Shown here: piece by piece, positions 16,933 to 25,420 of the stretch
Numbering within the stretch: the first letter of the stretch is position 1
Layout: the number at the start of each line of letters is the position of its first letter
DNA from: Modestobacter muralis
GTDB lineage: Bacteria; Actinomycetota; Actinomycetes; Mycobacteriales; Geodermatophilaceae
NCBI RefSeq assembly: GCF_010682105.1
Contig: NZ_JAAGWH010000017.1
Coordinates: forward strand, 1 to 64,000
Direction: 5' to 3'
DNA: 64,000 nt
Notes under the pieces: model-generated
What the model was told of the DNA's origin: nothing
Databases searched by the model: none
The model's input: only the letters and a program-made list of their open reading frames with translations
Translations under genes and position numbers: made by a program

Positions 16933-18345
16933 ATGACCACCGTGCACGCCGAACCGCCCGCCGCGACCGTCGACCCGCGGGACCCCGAGCACCGGCTCGG
17001 GCAGTTCTTCGACCCAGGCTCGCTGCAGCTGCTGGCGGCCCGGGACACCTCCGGGGTCCTGGCCGCCCGCGGCACCGTGGCCGGCTCGCCGGCGATCGCC
17101 TACTGCACCGACGCCACCATCATGGGCGGGGCGATGGGCCTCGACGGCTGCCGGCACATCGTCGACGCCATCGACGCGGCGCTGCGCGAGCGGGTGCCGG
17201 TCGTGGGCATCTGGCACTCCGGCGGTGCCCGGCTGGCCGAGGGCGTCGTCGCCCTGCACGCGGTCGGTGAGGTGTTCGCCGCGATGGTGCGCGCCTCGGG
17301 CCGCATCCCGCAGATCTCCGTCGTCCTGGGTGCGGCCGCCGGTGGTGCGGCCTACGGCCCGGCGCTGACCGACCTGGTGATCATGAGCCCGGCGGGGCGG
17401 GTCTTCGTCACCGGCCCGGACGTCGTCCGCTCGGTCACCGGCGAGAACGTCGACCAGGAGCAGCTCGGCGGTCCCGACACCCACGGCCGCCGCTCCGGCG
17501 TCGTCCACGTGGTGACCGAGAGCGAGGCGGAGGCGCTGGAGACGGCCCGGACGGCGGTCGACCTGCTCGCCGCCCAGGGCAGCTTCTCCCCCGCCGAGGG
17601 CGAGCCGGCCGTCGACCTGATGAGCCTGCTGCCCGAGCAGCGCAACCGCGCCTACGACGTCAAGCCGCTGGTCGCCCAGCTGCTCGACGGCCCCGGCCTG
17701 GAGCTGCACCCCCGCTTCGCGCCCAACGTCGTCACCACGCTGGGCCGGCTCGCCGGGCGCACCGTGGGCGTGGTGGCCAACAACCCGCTGCGGCTGGGCG
17801 GCTGCCTGGACTCCGCCTCGGCGGAGAAGGCGGCCCGGTTCGTGCGGATGTGCGACGCCTTCGGCGTGCCGCTGGTCGTGCTGGTCGACGTCCCCGGCTA
17901 CCTGCCCGGCGTGGGCCAGGAGTGGGACGGCGTCGTGCGGCGCGGTGCGAAGCTGCTGCACGCCTTCGCCGAGGCGGTGGTGCCGCGGGTGACGCTGGTG
18001 ACCCGCAAGTCCTACGGCGGCGCCTACATAGCGATGAACGCCCGCTCGCTCGGTGCGACCGCGGTGTTCGCCTGGCCCGGTGCCGAGGTGGCCGTGATGG
18101 GCGCCAAGGCCGCAGTCGGGATCCTGCACCGCAAGAAGCTGGCCGCGGCGCAGCCCGGTGAGCGCGAGGCGCTGCACGCGCAGCTGGCCGCCGAGCACGA
18201 GCGGATCGCCGGCGGGGTCAACCGGGCGATGGAGATCGGGGTCGTCGACGAGGTGATCGAGCCGTCGGAGACCAAGCGCCGGCTGGTGGCCGCGCTGGCC
18301 GAGGCGCCGTCCGGGCGCGGGGCCCACGGCAACATCCCGCTGTGA
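16933..18345 (+). CDS. accD: Acyl-CoA carboxylase carboxyltransferase (beta) subunit, AccD6-like
   Basis: Transfers the carboxyl group from biotin to acetyl- or propionyl-CoA to make malonyl- or methylmalonyl-CoA. 470 residues with both crotonase-like carboxyltransferase halves: HSGGARLAEG and GAAAGGAAYGPAL in the N-half; GYLPGVGQEW, SYGGAYIAMN and GAEVAVMGAKAAVGI in the C-half. The position after fabF mirrors accD6 after kasA/kasB in mycobacteria, so its likely job is malonyl-CoA supply for this operon. It needs a biotinylated alpha subunit encoded elsewhere. GAGGAG precedes the ATG. Confidence 0.93.
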   Translation: MTTVHAEPPAATVDPRDPEHRLGQFFDPGSLQLLAARDTSGVLAARGTVAGSPAIAYCTDATIMGGAMGLDGCRHIVDAIDAALRERVPVVGIWHSGGARLAEGVVALHAVGEVFAAMVRASGRIPQISVVLGAAAGGAAYGPALTDLVIMSPAGRVFVTGPDVVRSVTGENVDQEQLGGPDTHGRRSGVVHVVTESEAEALETARTAVDLLAAQGSFSPAEGEPAVDLMSLLPEQRNRAYDVKPLVAQLLDGPGLELHPRFAPNVVTTLGRLAGRTVGVVANNPLRLGGCLDSASAEKAARFVRMCDAFGVPLVVLVDVPGYLPGVGQEWDGVVRRGAKLLHAFAEAVVPRVTLVTRKSYGGAYIAMNARSLGATAVFAWPGAEVAVMGAKAAVGILHRKKLAAAQPGEREALHAQLAAEHERIAGGVNRAMEIGVVDEVIEPSETKRRLVAALAEAPSGRGAHGNIPL

Positions 18346-18355
18346 CCCCCGCCGG

Positions 18356-18434
18356 GATCAGCTGAGCTGATCGTCGGTGCTCCTGGCTCACCGTGTGCGC
18401 TGAGCCAGGAGCACCGACGGTGAGCCAGGACGAC
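18356..18434. repeat. Gene-less palindrome cluster (locus C) resembling the left end of element A
   Basis: A 17-bp palindrome at 18356-18372 (GATCAGCT-G-AGCTGATC) is followed at once by a 19-bp-arm hairpin at 18372-18419 (CGTCGGTGCTCCTGGCTCA and its perfect complement, 10-nt loop), then a partial repeat of the second arm (TGAGCCAGGA at 18421-18430). The order palindrome, hairpin, extra repeat equals that at 7268-7346, but no gene follows. It could double as a terminator for accD. Confidence 0.6.
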
Positions 18435-18455
18435 GCCGGCGGTGCTGCACGCGAC

Positions 18456-18490
18456 GCGGCCCGGCTCCTCTGCGGAAGGGGCCGGGCCGC
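18456..18490. terminator. Bidirectional terminator hairpin between accD and DUF3145
   Basis: GCGGCCCGGC pairs perfectly with GCCGGGCCGC, extended by TCC/GGG-type pairs, around the loop TCTGCGGAA. It sits between convergent genes and is a likely factor-independent terminator lacking a long T-run, as is common in high-GC genomes. Confidence 0.65.
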
Positions 18491-18565
18491 TGTCCGTGGT
18501 GCTCCTGCCGGTCCGCCACGGCAGCACGTGGCGTCCGGCCCTGCCTCCGGGTCCGGCGGTAGGCC

Positions 18566-19066
18566 CTAGACGACCTGGTGCAGCCAGGTGACGGGGGCGG
18601 CGTCGCCGGCGTGGCGGTAGGCCTCGAGGTCCTCGTCCCAGGCGGCGCCCAGGAGCAGGTCCACGCCGTGCCGGAAGGCCTCGACCGAGGAGGCGGTGGC
18701 GGCCAGGTGCCGCAGCTGCTGCTCGCTGATGACGAGGTCGCCGTTGGCGCTCACCGGAGAGCGGTGCACGCCGCGGCCGGGCACGTAGGACATGCGCTCG
18801 CCGTCGTTGCCGTGGCTGGCCTCCTCGGTCACCTCGAAGCGCAGCATCGGCCACTGCTTGAGGGCAGCGACCAGCTTCGCCCCAGTGCCGGGGACGCCCG
18901 TCCAGGCGACCTCGGCACGGTAGGCACCGCGCGCCATGGGCTGGTCGGCCCATGACAGGGAGACCGGCGCGCCGACGACGCGCTCGAGCGCCCACTCGAC
19001 ATGCTGGCAGAGCGCCTTCGGGCACGAGTGCACGAAGACAACACCCTGGGTTGACCGTCGCTGCAC
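18566..19066 (-). CDS. DUF3145 family protein
   Basis: 166-residue conserved actinobacterial protein of unknown function. Characteristic segments: GVVFVHSCPKALCQHVEWAL, RAEVAWTGVPGTGAKLVAAL, LRFEVTEEAS and YVPGRGVHRSPVSANGDLVI. The GTG at 19066 is preceded by GGAGGTGCGCC. In streptomycetes the same family lies just after the FAS-II genes, so the association with fatty-acid synthesis is conserved, though here it is convergent with accD. Confidence 0.88.
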   Translation of the reverse strand: MQRRSTQGVVFVHSCPKALCQHVEWALERVVGAPVSLSWADQPMARGAYRAEVAWTGVPGTGAKLVAALKQWPMLRFEVTEEASHGNDGERMSYVPGRGVHRSPVSANGDLVISEQQLRHLAATASSVEAFRHGVDLLLGAAWDEDLEAYRHAGDAAPVTWLHQVV

Positions 19067-19442
19067 GGCGCACCTCCATCTGCTCGACTGACTCCGTCTT
19101 CCCCAACGGACCTGTCGTGCGGTGGACTGCTCTCGTACGTCGGCGGCTCTCAGAGCGACCGCTTCAGAGTTTGCCGGATCATGACCCCGTCGCGCCAGCC
19201 CGAGTTGCTGTGGGTGAGACGTCTGGGACGCGAGTGGTCCAGCGGGGCGCGCATCAGCGCAGCTCAGCGACGATCTTGTGGCGACACGTGGACGATCACG
19301 CCCCAGATCGTCCAGCTGTCGCCGACGGTCGCGCGGGCGCTTCACGGTGCCGTGCTCCAGGACGGCCGGTGAGCGGTGTCCGGATGGCACGGTCTTGTCG
19401 CTCGGTAGGCTGCCCGGGTCGCCGGCGCAGGTCAGCGGCGCG
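19067..19442. other. Intergenic region upstream of DUF3145 and tRNA-Met
   Basis: 376 bp with slightly lower GC and no convincing gene on either strand; short open frames lack ribosome-binding sites and family signals. It must hold the promoters of DUF3145 (minus) and tRNA-Met (plus), but I see no clear -35/-10 pair. Confidence 0.4.
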
Positions 19443-19516
19443 GGGGCGGTAGCTCAGCCGGTCAGAGCATGGGACTCATAATCCCTGGGTCGTGGGTTCG
19501 AGCCCCACCCGCCCCA
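19443..19516 (+). tRNA. tRNA-Met (anticodon CAT)
   Basis: 74-nt cloverleaf: acceptor GGGGCGG with CCGCCCC, D-arm GCTC/GAGC, anticodon loop CTCATAA, T-arm GTGGG-TTCGAGC-CCCAC, discriminator A. The 27-43 pair is a T-T mismatch. It looks like an elongator Met tRNA; a CAT-anticodon Ile2 tRNA cannot be excluded from sequence alone. Confidence 0.93.
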
Positions 19517-19615
19517 CACCGCTGGTGTGGTCCCTGTGTGCGTCGGACGGCTGGCGCCCGCCGAGGTGAGGCGGTCCCGGGACGTCGACATCGACGAGGT
19601 GCGATCCTGCGCGAC

Positions 19616-20131
19616 ATGACCGACGTGATCAACGACCTCGCGGCTGAAGCCGCAGCCGCCTTCGACGGCGGGGTCGCGTACACCTATGCCGCCCAGGACG
19701 CCCTGACCGCGCGCATCCTCGTCGTGGAGGAGGGCGGACTCGCCTTCCCCCGGGGGAACGACATCGGGGGACCGGACGACGTCAGCGCCGGCACGTGGAG
19801 CGGCATCCTCGAGGGGGCCGGCTTCGAGCCGGGGATGTACTCCTGGTGGAACGCCATCCCCTGTGGCCTGGACCGGCAGCCCACCGCGGACGACAAGGCG
19901 CGGGGACGCAAGTACCTGACCCGCGTCATCGCCCTCCACCCCGACCTCGAGGTCGTCCTGGCGATCGGGACCGTCGCGCACCAGGTCGTCGACGCTGCCG
20001 GCCCCCGCGCCAGGGTGCTGAAGACGCGCAGTCCAATGCGGGCCAACGCCGCCCGGCGGGAGGAGATCCGCGCGATGTTCGAGCGCGCCCGGCTGGACGC
20101 CTACCCGGTGGGGCTCCACCGGGACGAGTGA
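19616..20131 (+). CDS. Uracil-DNA-glycosylase-superfamily-like protein
   Basis: 171 residues starting MTDVINDLAAEAA. The layout fits the UDG fold: ARILVVEEGGLAFPRGNDIGG (family motif-1 position), SWWNAIPCGLDRQPTADDKA, then KYLTRVIALHP and VVLAIGTVAHQVV, matching the NxxPC and LG-x-A segments of UDG families 4/5. The catalytic residues are not canonical, so base-excision activity is uncertain. It follows tRNA-Met by 99 bp and has no obvious operon partner. Confidence 0.55.
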   Translation: MTDVINDLAAEAAAAFDGGVAYTYAAQDALTARILVVEEGGLAFPRGNDIGGPDDVSAGTWSGILEGAGFEPGMYSWWNAIPCGLDRQPTADDKARGRKYLTRVIALHPDLEVVLAIGTVAHQVVDAAGPRARVLKTRSPMRANAARREEIRAMFERARLDAYPVGLHRDE

Positions 20132-20288
20132 CGGTCGTCGACGACGACGGCACGGCCGCGGCCGGGACGACGGACCCGCGACGAGGACCCGGCCGTCGTC
20201 CTGCGCGTCGTCGACCCGGACGGGCGAGCAGCGCGGAGCCGCCGTCCGACCGGAGGTGACCGGGCCGCCGTCGTTCTACAGTCCGGGC

Positions 20289-20549
20289 ATGGCTGACAAG
20301 AACCGTGTCCCTCGTCCGCTCGGGTGGTGCAGCGCCTGCCTGGCCGACGACCAGCGGGAGCACCCGGCCGTGACGTCGCACCAGGGCACGTCGCTGTGCC
20401 GGGAGCACAACGCCGCGGCCCACCGCGAGCAGCAGGCCTCCCTGCGGCTGGGCGACCTGGCCGCCCAGGCCCAGACGCAGGCCGAGGCCGCCGTCGAGGA
20501 GGCTCGCAAGATCCTGGCGCGCGCCTGGCACCTCCGCGACCAGCGCTGA
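20289..20549 (+). CDS. Small conserved hypothetical protein with Cys-rich motif
   Basis: 86 residues starting MADKNRVPRPLGW. CSACLADDQ and SLCREHN together give a CxxC...CxxH pattern that may bind zinc. The C-terminal half is an alanine/glutamine-rich helix (LAAQAQTQAEAAVEEARKIL), probably coiled coil. No named family is recognised. It is first of three closely spaced plus-strand genes. Confidence 0.6.
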   Translation: MADKNRVPRPLGWCSACLADDQREHPAVTSHQGTSLCREHNAAAHREQQASLRLGDLAAQAQTQAEAAVEEARKILARAWHLRDQR

Positions 20550-20594
20550 CCCGGCGGCCCAGCACGCCGGCGCCGTCCGACCGAGGATGAGCCC

Positions 20595-21074
20595 GTGCCC
20601 TTCGACACCACCGTCAGCTACCCCGCCTCCCCCGACGCCGTGCTCGCCGTCCTCACCGACGAGCAGTTCCTCCGTGACCGCGCGGCGGCGCTGAACGCCC
20701 AGGTGCAGGAGGTGACGGTCACCGGGCCGGCCAGCACGGTCCGGCTCTCGGCACCCACCGCCGGCATCCCGCCGGTGTTCGCCCGCTTCGTCGGCTCCGC
20801 GGTCGGCGTCACCGAGCGCTCGGCCTGGGCCCCCGACGGCGAGGGCGGCCACCGCTCGCCGCTCGACGTGCAGTCGGAGGTCTTCGGCCGCGAGGTGCGG
20901 GTCACCGGTGAGCGGCGGCTGCGCCCCGAGGCCGGCGGCACCCGGTCGACGGTCACCGGCGACGTGCGGGTCGACGCCCCGCTGGTCGGCAGGCAGGCGG
21001 AGAACGCCGTCCGCGAGCTGATGACCGTGGTGCTCCGCAAGGAGGACGAGCTGCTCCGCGCCCGGCTGGGCTGA
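20595..21074 (+). CDS. DUF2505 family protein (SRPBCC-like)
   Basis: 159 residues starting MPFDTTVSYPASPDAVLAVL with a GTG start. The first strand plus PDAVLAVLTDEQFLRDRAAA is typical of DUF2505, a START/SRPBCC-like helix-grip fold that could bind a hydrophobic ligand. Actinobacterial members have no established function. GAGGATGA lies just before the start. Confidence 0.8.
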   Translation: MPFDTTVSYPASPDAVLAVLTDEQFLRDRAAALNAQVQEVTVTGPASTVRLSAPTAGIPPVFARFVGSAVGVTERSAWAPDGEGGHRSPLDVQSEVFGREVRVTGERRLRPEAGGTRSTVTGDVRVDAPLVGRQAENAVRELMTVVLRKEDELLRARLG

Positions 21075-21109
21075 CCGGACCGTCGGTGGGCCGCGCGAGG
21101 ATGGGGGGC

Positions 21110-21487
21110 ATGGTCGCCTTCTTCCTCCCGCGGGCCAGCGACGACGAGCAGGCCGAACGGCTCTACGACGCCCTTGCCGAGTTCGCCGGTTGCGAGCCGG
21201 CCCCGGCCGGGGCGCGGGTCGCGTCGATCGCCTTCGACCAGGACGGCGCCCAGTGGGTCGCCGCCGTGGGCGAGCCGCTGACCGGACGCCGGACCTCTTC
21301 CCGGCTGCGCCGGGGCGAGCTGCTGGAGCACACCGAGGAGCTGGGCTCCCCCAGCCGGGTGCTGGCGATCTACCCGGGCACGCCGTTCGTGGTGGTCACC
21401 GACGCCGCGCCGATCACCCCGGCCGCCTCGGAGTGGGCCAACCCGTTCACCGTCACGCCCAGCGCGGTGACCCTCTTCGACCGGTGA
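21110..21487 (+). CDS. Conserved hypothetical protein
   Basis: 125 residues from the ATG at 21110 (MVAFFLPRASDDEQAERLYD); in-frame starts at 21086 and 21101 are possible, but the run GGATGGGGGGC best serves this one. Segments such as GAQWVAAVGEPL and VLAIYPGTPFVVVT suggest a compact alpha/beta protein. No family is recognised. It ends one base before the convergent DUF5313 gene. Confidence 0.65.
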   Translation: MVAFFLPRASDDEQAERLYDALAEFAGCEPAPAGARVASIAFDQDGAQWVAAVGEPLTGRRTSSRLRRGELLEHTEELGSPSRVLAIYPGTPFVVVTDAAPITPAASEWANPFTVTPSAVTLFDR

Positions 21488-21488
21488 G

Positions 21489-21944
21489 TCAGCGGCCCTG
21501 GCGCTGCCGGTAGCGGGCGGCCCGCTTCTCCGCCGCCGCGCGCCGCCGCTGCGACTCCGCCGCGGTCCGGCCCACCGCGGCCTGGTCGCGGACCGCCTGG
21601 GCGGTGCCCGGCAGGAAGCCGGCCTTCTTCACCCGGTTCTCGGTCGTCTCGGGCATGTAGGCGAAGGAGAAGATCAGCCCGAGCAGCAGCCCGCCGAGCG
21701 CGGTCATGCCGCGGATCCAGAACGGCCCGGGCACCAGGACGAGCACCAGCACGATCGGCACCGACATCTGCACCAGCGCCCGCGCCAGGTGCCGCTGGCC
21801 CCAGGTGGCGGTCGTCGTGTCGTGCAGCACCCAGGCGCGGTGCCGCTCGGGCAGGCCCGCCCCCATGGCGTAGCCGAGCCAGCGCAGCGGCCCGGGGCGG
21901 TGCAGCTGCGTCCCGTCGTCGGCGGACCAGGAGTCGTCAGGCAC
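21489..21944 (-). CDS. DUF5313 membrane protein
   Basis: 151 residues from a GTG (PDDSWSADDG follows). RPGPLRWLGYAMGAGLPERH and RAWVLHDTTTATWGQRHLAR are DUF5313 hallmarks. They are followed by two hydrophobic helices (MSVPIVLVLVLVPGPFWIRG and TALGGLLLGLIFSFAYMP) and a basic cytoplasmic tail rich in Arg/Ala. Unknown function; actinobacterial family. Confidence 0.75.
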   Translation of the reverse strand: MPDDSWSADDGTQLHRPGPLRWLGYAMGAGLPERHRAWVLHDTTTATWGQRHLARALVQMSVPIVLVLVLVPGPFWIRGMTALGGLLLGLIFSFAYMPETTENRVKKAGFLPGTAQAVRDQAAVGRTAAESQRRRAAAEKRAARYRQRQGR

Positions 21945-22049
21945 CCACCCTGTGTACCGCAGCGCGGCGTGAGGCGGGTGAGGCGGACGGGTCCCGAAAG
22001 GTCGCCGCAGGCCCTCCCCGGCAGCGCCGGAGGGGAGGACCATCGACGC

Positions 22050-22514
22050 ATGCTCGCTCTCGTGGTGGACGACGTCGTCCCCTTCGAGGACTGGGCGGCC
22101 GCCGCCCGCGCCTCGCTGGGGTTCCTGCACCGCACCGTCGGTCTGGACGCCTGGATGGTGACCCGGGTCCAGCCGCCCCACCAGCACGTACTGCTCTCCC
22201 ATCCCCGGGAGTCCGTCCCCTGCGGCACCTCGGTCCCCTGGACGCAGTCCTTCTGCCACTCGATGGTCAACGGCTCCGGCCCGCGGGTGGCCACCGTCGC
22301 CGCCGCCGTCCCGGCCTACCAGGACCTGGTGGCCCTGCACGGCGAACGGGTGGCCGCCTACGTGGGTGTCCCGCTGGTCACCCGCTCCGCTGCGCTGTTC
22401 GGCACCCTGTGCGGGGTCTCGACCCGAGCCCAGCCGCGCTCGCTCGCCCGGCACCTCCCGCTGGTGGAGATGAGCGCCCGGATGCTCAGCACCCTGCTGC
22501 CCGCCGACGCCTGA
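22050..22514 (+). CDS. GAF-domain protein
   Basis: 154 residues starting MLALVVDDVVPFEDW. It fits a single GAF sensor domain: DAWMVTRVQPPHQHVLLSHP, QSFCHSMVNG, AYVGVPLVTRSAALFGTLCG. No output domain is attached, so it may sense a small molecule or redox state and act through a partner. AGGGGAGGAC precedes the ATG. Confidence 0.75.
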   Translation: MLALVVDDVVPFEDWAAAARASLGFLHRTVGLDAWMVTRVQPPHQHVLLSHPRESVPCGTSVPWTQSFCHSMVNGSGPRVATVAAAVPAYQDLVALHGERVAAYVGVPLVTRSAALFGTLCGVSTRAQPRSLARHLPLVEMSARMLSTLLPADA

Positions 22515-22520
22515 GCGTGC

Positions 22521-23549
22521 TCAGCGGGCGACCAGGTCGCGGGCGTCGATCCGCCCGCGGCCCACGTAGTACAGCGTCGTCCCGTCGCCGATCGGGGTGT
22601 CCCAGGGCGGGCTGACCGCGAGCCCGTCGGCGGTGCGGACGGCGAGCACGGTGGCCCCGAACCGCCGTCCCAGGTGGGTCTGGCAGTCGCCGAAGGCGGT
22701 GAACCCGTGCCCGGCCGGCAGCCGCAGCGAGTAGGTGTTGCCGTGCCCGCCGGCGCTCATCAGGTCGCTGTAGACCTCGGTGATGCCCGGGTCCAGCGCC
22801 TCCTCGGTGATCAGCGTGGGCATGTGCCACTGCACGCAGGCGATCCCCGGGTTGACGTAGCGCAGGTTGTCGCGCCGGCCGAGGTCGCGCAGCGCCGCGA
22901 CGGTGTGCACGCCGGGATTGGCGTGCTCCACGGCGACGGCGATGGCCAGGGTCTCGTTGTCGTCGCGCCCGTCGACGATCACCGTGCGGGCCCGGTGGAC
23001 GCAGGCCCGGGTCATCACGTCGGCGAGGGTGAGGTCGCCGCGGACGAAGGACACCACCGGGTCCTCCGGGACCGGGTTCTCCCCCACCTCGTCCCACGCG
23101 CACAGCGCGATCGGGGTGGCGTTCTCCGCGTGCAGCTCGGCGAGCATCCGCTCGGTCCGGCCGGGCGTGTACCCCAGGACGACGACGTGCTCGCTGAGCT
23201 CCAGTGCTCCCACACCCTTCCGGCGCTTGCCGCGGGCCGACTGCAGGTAGTCGGCGAGCCGCGAGAACAGCAGGGTCAGCGTGACGATCCCGCCGACGAT
23301 GACGTACGTGCCCACCAGCCGGCCGGCCCCCGACTCCGGGAAGAAGTCGCCGTAGCCGACGGTGGCGGCCGTGACGACGAAGTACCACCAGTAGTTGCCC
23401 GGTGCGGCGATCTCGCTGTCGGCCGGCTCCACCAGCGCCATCGCCAGCCAGCTGCTGAGGAACACCAGCACGATCACGGCCAGCGGCAACCGCCAGCCGT
23501 GCAGCCGGCTGCCCAGCAGGCGGGTCAGCCGGGAGATGAGGAGGAACAC
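22521..23549 (-). CDS. Two-TM potassium channel with RCK (TrkA-N) domain
   Basis: 342-residue K+ channel subunit. The first membrane helix is PLAVIVLVFLSSWLAMALV. The pore loop holds the selectivity filter TVGYGD. The second helix is TYVIVGGIVTLTLLFSRLAD. A cytoplasmic Rossmann RCK domain follows (EHVVVLGYTPGRTERML, VSFVRGDLTLADVM), then a C-terminal ligand-binding region. The GTG at 23549 has GGGAG a few bases upstream. It is divergent from the Ser/Thr kinase gene across 84 bp, so the two may share control. Confidence 0.92.
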   Translation of the reverse strand: MFLLISRLTRLLGSRLHGWRLPLAVIVLVFLSSWLAMALVEPADSEIAAPGNYWWYFVVTAATVGYGDFFPESGAGRLVGTYVIVGGIVTLTLLFSRLADYLQSARGKRRKGVGALELSEHVVVLGYTPGRTERMLAELHAENATPIALCAWDEVGENPVPEDPVVSFVRGDLTLADVMTRACVHRARTVIVDGRDDNETLAIAVAVEHANPGVHTVAALRDLGRRDNLRYVNPGIACVQWHMPTLITEEALDPGITEVYSDLMSAGGHGNTYSLRLPAGHGFTAFGDCQTHLGRRFGATVLAVRTADGLAVSPPWDTPIGDGTTLYYVGRGRIDARDLVAR

Positions 23550-23633
23550 GGATCTCCCGCCGGGATCGGACGCTGCGCGCAACCTACCGTCCGGGCACAG
23601 GGCGTTTGGCCAGGTCGCGCGCGGAGCACCCAC

Positions 23634-24836
23634 GTGATCATGACGTCCGGGCCCGCAGAGGGCGAGCGGCTCGTCGGCGGGCGCTACCTGCTGGGCGCCG
23701 AGCTCGGCCGCGGCGGCATGGGCGTGGTCTGGCAGGCCACCGACCAGGTGCTGCAGCGCGAGGTCGCGCTCAAGGAGATCACCTACCCGGTGCACCTGAC
23801 CGACGACGAGCGCGCCGTGCTGCGCGAGCGCACCCTGCGCGAGGCCCGGGCCGCCGCCCGGCTGGACGACCCGCACGTGGTCACCGTCCACGACGTCGTC
23901 GAGGAGGACGGCCGGCCCTGGCTGGTCATGGAGCACGTGCGCTCCCGCAGCCTCCAGCAGGTCCTGGAGGACGACGGGCCGCTGAGCCCGTCCGCCGTCG
24001 CCCGGATCGGGCTGGACGTGCTGGCGGCGATCGAGGTCGCGCACGCCGCGGGCATCGTGCACCGCGACGTGAAGCCGGGCAACGTGCTGGTGGACGACGC
24101 CGGCCACGCCTGCCTCACCGACTTCGGCATCGCCACCTCCACCGACGACTCCTCGATCACCGCGCAGGGGGCGGTGCTGGGCTCGCCGTCCTACATGGCG
24201 CCGGAGCGTGCCCGCGGCGAGCAGTCCACCCCTGCGATCGACCTGTGGTCGCTGGGCGCGACGCTCTACACCGCCGTCGAGGGCCGCACGCCCTTCGACC
24301 GCGGCGCCCCGATGGCGACGCTGCTGGCGGTGGTCGACGAGGAGCCGGCGCCGGTGCGTGCCGCCGGCTCGCTGGGCCCGGTGCTGACCGGGCTGCTGAC
24401 CAAGGACCCCGGCGCCCGGATGACGGCGGCCGAGGCCCGGCGCGCGCTGGAGCAGGTCGCCGCTGGAGTAGACCCCGAGCCGGCCGGACGGCGCACGCCC
24501 GTGTCCGGCGGCGCCGAGGAGGCGGCGCGCGGCGGACAGGTCGAGCGCTTCGACCTGGCCGACCTGCTGGCGCTGGCCTCCTCGTCCAAGGCCGTGATGA
24601 GCACGGTGGTCCGCGGCGCCCGCGACCAGGCCAAGGAGGCCGCCGACCGACGGCGCGCCGACGCGGCGGCGGCGCCGACCCGCACCCGGCGCGAGCGGCG
24701 ACAGGCGGTCAAGCAGCGCCGGTTGCGGTTCAAGCGGCGCTGGGTCGTCGTCCCCACGGTGCTGCTGGTCCTGCTCGTGCTGCTCGTCCTGGGGGCGCTG
24801 GCGCTGCTGGTCACCGGGGTGGTCGAGCTGTCCTGA
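23634..24836 (+). CDS. Membrane-anchored Ser/Thr protein kinase (PknB-like kinase domain)
   Basis: 400 residues. The kinase domain is complete: GRGGMGVVW glycine loop, VALKEI lysine, the catalytic HRDVKPGNVLVD, DFGIA and SYMAPERARG. A basic juxtamembrane linker (RRERRQAVKQRR) leads to one C-terminal membrane helix (TVLLVLLVLLVLGALALLV), ending almost at once, so there is no extracellular sensor. Start choice: GTG at 23634, spaced 8 nt from GGAG; ATG at 23640 is close behind. The substrate could be the divergent channel, but that is speculation. Confidence 0.92.
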   Translation: MIMTSGPAEGERLVGGRYLLGAELGRGGMGVVWQATDQVLQREVALKEITYPVHLTDDERAVLRERTLREARAAARLDDPHVVTVHDVVEEDGRPWLVMEHVRSRSLQQVLEDDGPLSPSAVARIGLDVLAAIEVAHAAGIVHRDVKPGNVLVDDAGHACLTDFGIATSTDDSSITAQGAVLGSPSYMAPERARGEQSTPAIDLWSLGATLYTAVEGRTPFDRGAPMATLLAVVDEEPAPVRAAGSLGPVLTGLLTKDPGARMTAAEARRALEQVAAGVDPEPAGRRTPVSGGAEEAARGGQVERFDLADLLALASSSKAVMSTVVRGARDQAKEAADRRRADAAAAPTRTRRERRQAVKQRRLRFKRRWVVVPTVLLVLLVLLVLGALALLVTGVVELS

Positions 24837-24880
24837 CCCGGCGACGACTGCCCCGGTGGGCGGGCGGGTAGGCCGCTGGC

Positions 24881-25390
24881 ATGGAGAGCCGTGACCTGCT
24901 GCTGACCGCGTTCGACAACGTCGAGGAGGTCGTCCGGAGGTCGGTCGACGGGATCGACCCAGCGCTGTTGAACGAGCGCCTGGACCCCGACGCCAACACG
25001 ATCGCCTGGCTGGTCTGGCACCTGACCCGGGTGCAGGACGACCACGTGGCCGAGGTCGCCGGGACAGAGCAGGCGTACACGGCCGACGGCTGGGCGGACC
25101 GGTTCGGGCTGCCGTTCGAGCCCGGCGCGATCGGCTACGGCTTCAGCAGCGCCGACGTCGCGGCCACCGTCGTCACCGACCCGCAGCTGCTGGTCGAGTA
25201 CCACGCCGAGGTGCACCGGCGGACCGCCGCGTTCCTGCGCACGCTGTCGGCGGAGGACCTCGACCGGGTCGTCGACGAGCGCTGGGACCCGCCGGTGACC
25301 CTGGGCGTCCGGCTGCTCAGCGTGATCGGCGACGACCTGCAGCACGCCGGTCAGGCCGCGATCGTGCGCGGGGTCCTCGAGCGGCGCTGA
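24881..25390 (+). CDS. DinB/DUF664-family protein (putative mycothiol transferase)
   Basis: 169 residues starting MESRDLLLTAFDNVEEVVRR. TIAWLVWHLTRVQDDH carries the first metal-binding histidine, and DDLQHAGQAAIVRGVL the second; this is the pattern of the DinB four-helix bundle thiol transferases that use mycothiol or bacillithiol. The substrate is unknown. It lies 45 bp after the kinase gene, possibly co-transcribed. Confidence 0.82.
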   Translation: MESRDLLLTAFDNVEEVVRRSVDGIDPALLNERLDPDANTIAWLVWHLTRVQDDHVAEVAGTEQAYTADGWADRFGLPFEPGAIGYGFSSADVAATVVTDPQLLVEYHAEVHRRTAAFLRTLSAEDLDRVVDERWDPPVTLGVRLLSVIGDDLQHAGQAAIVRGVLERR

Positions 25391-25420
25391 GCGCGCCGGG
25401 GGGCGGACGCCGGAGCCGCT

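Noticed and set aside
19443-20131. Integrative element at tRNA-Met carrying the UDG-like gene
   Set aside because: No repeat of the tRNA 3' end, no integrase, and composition matches the surroundings.
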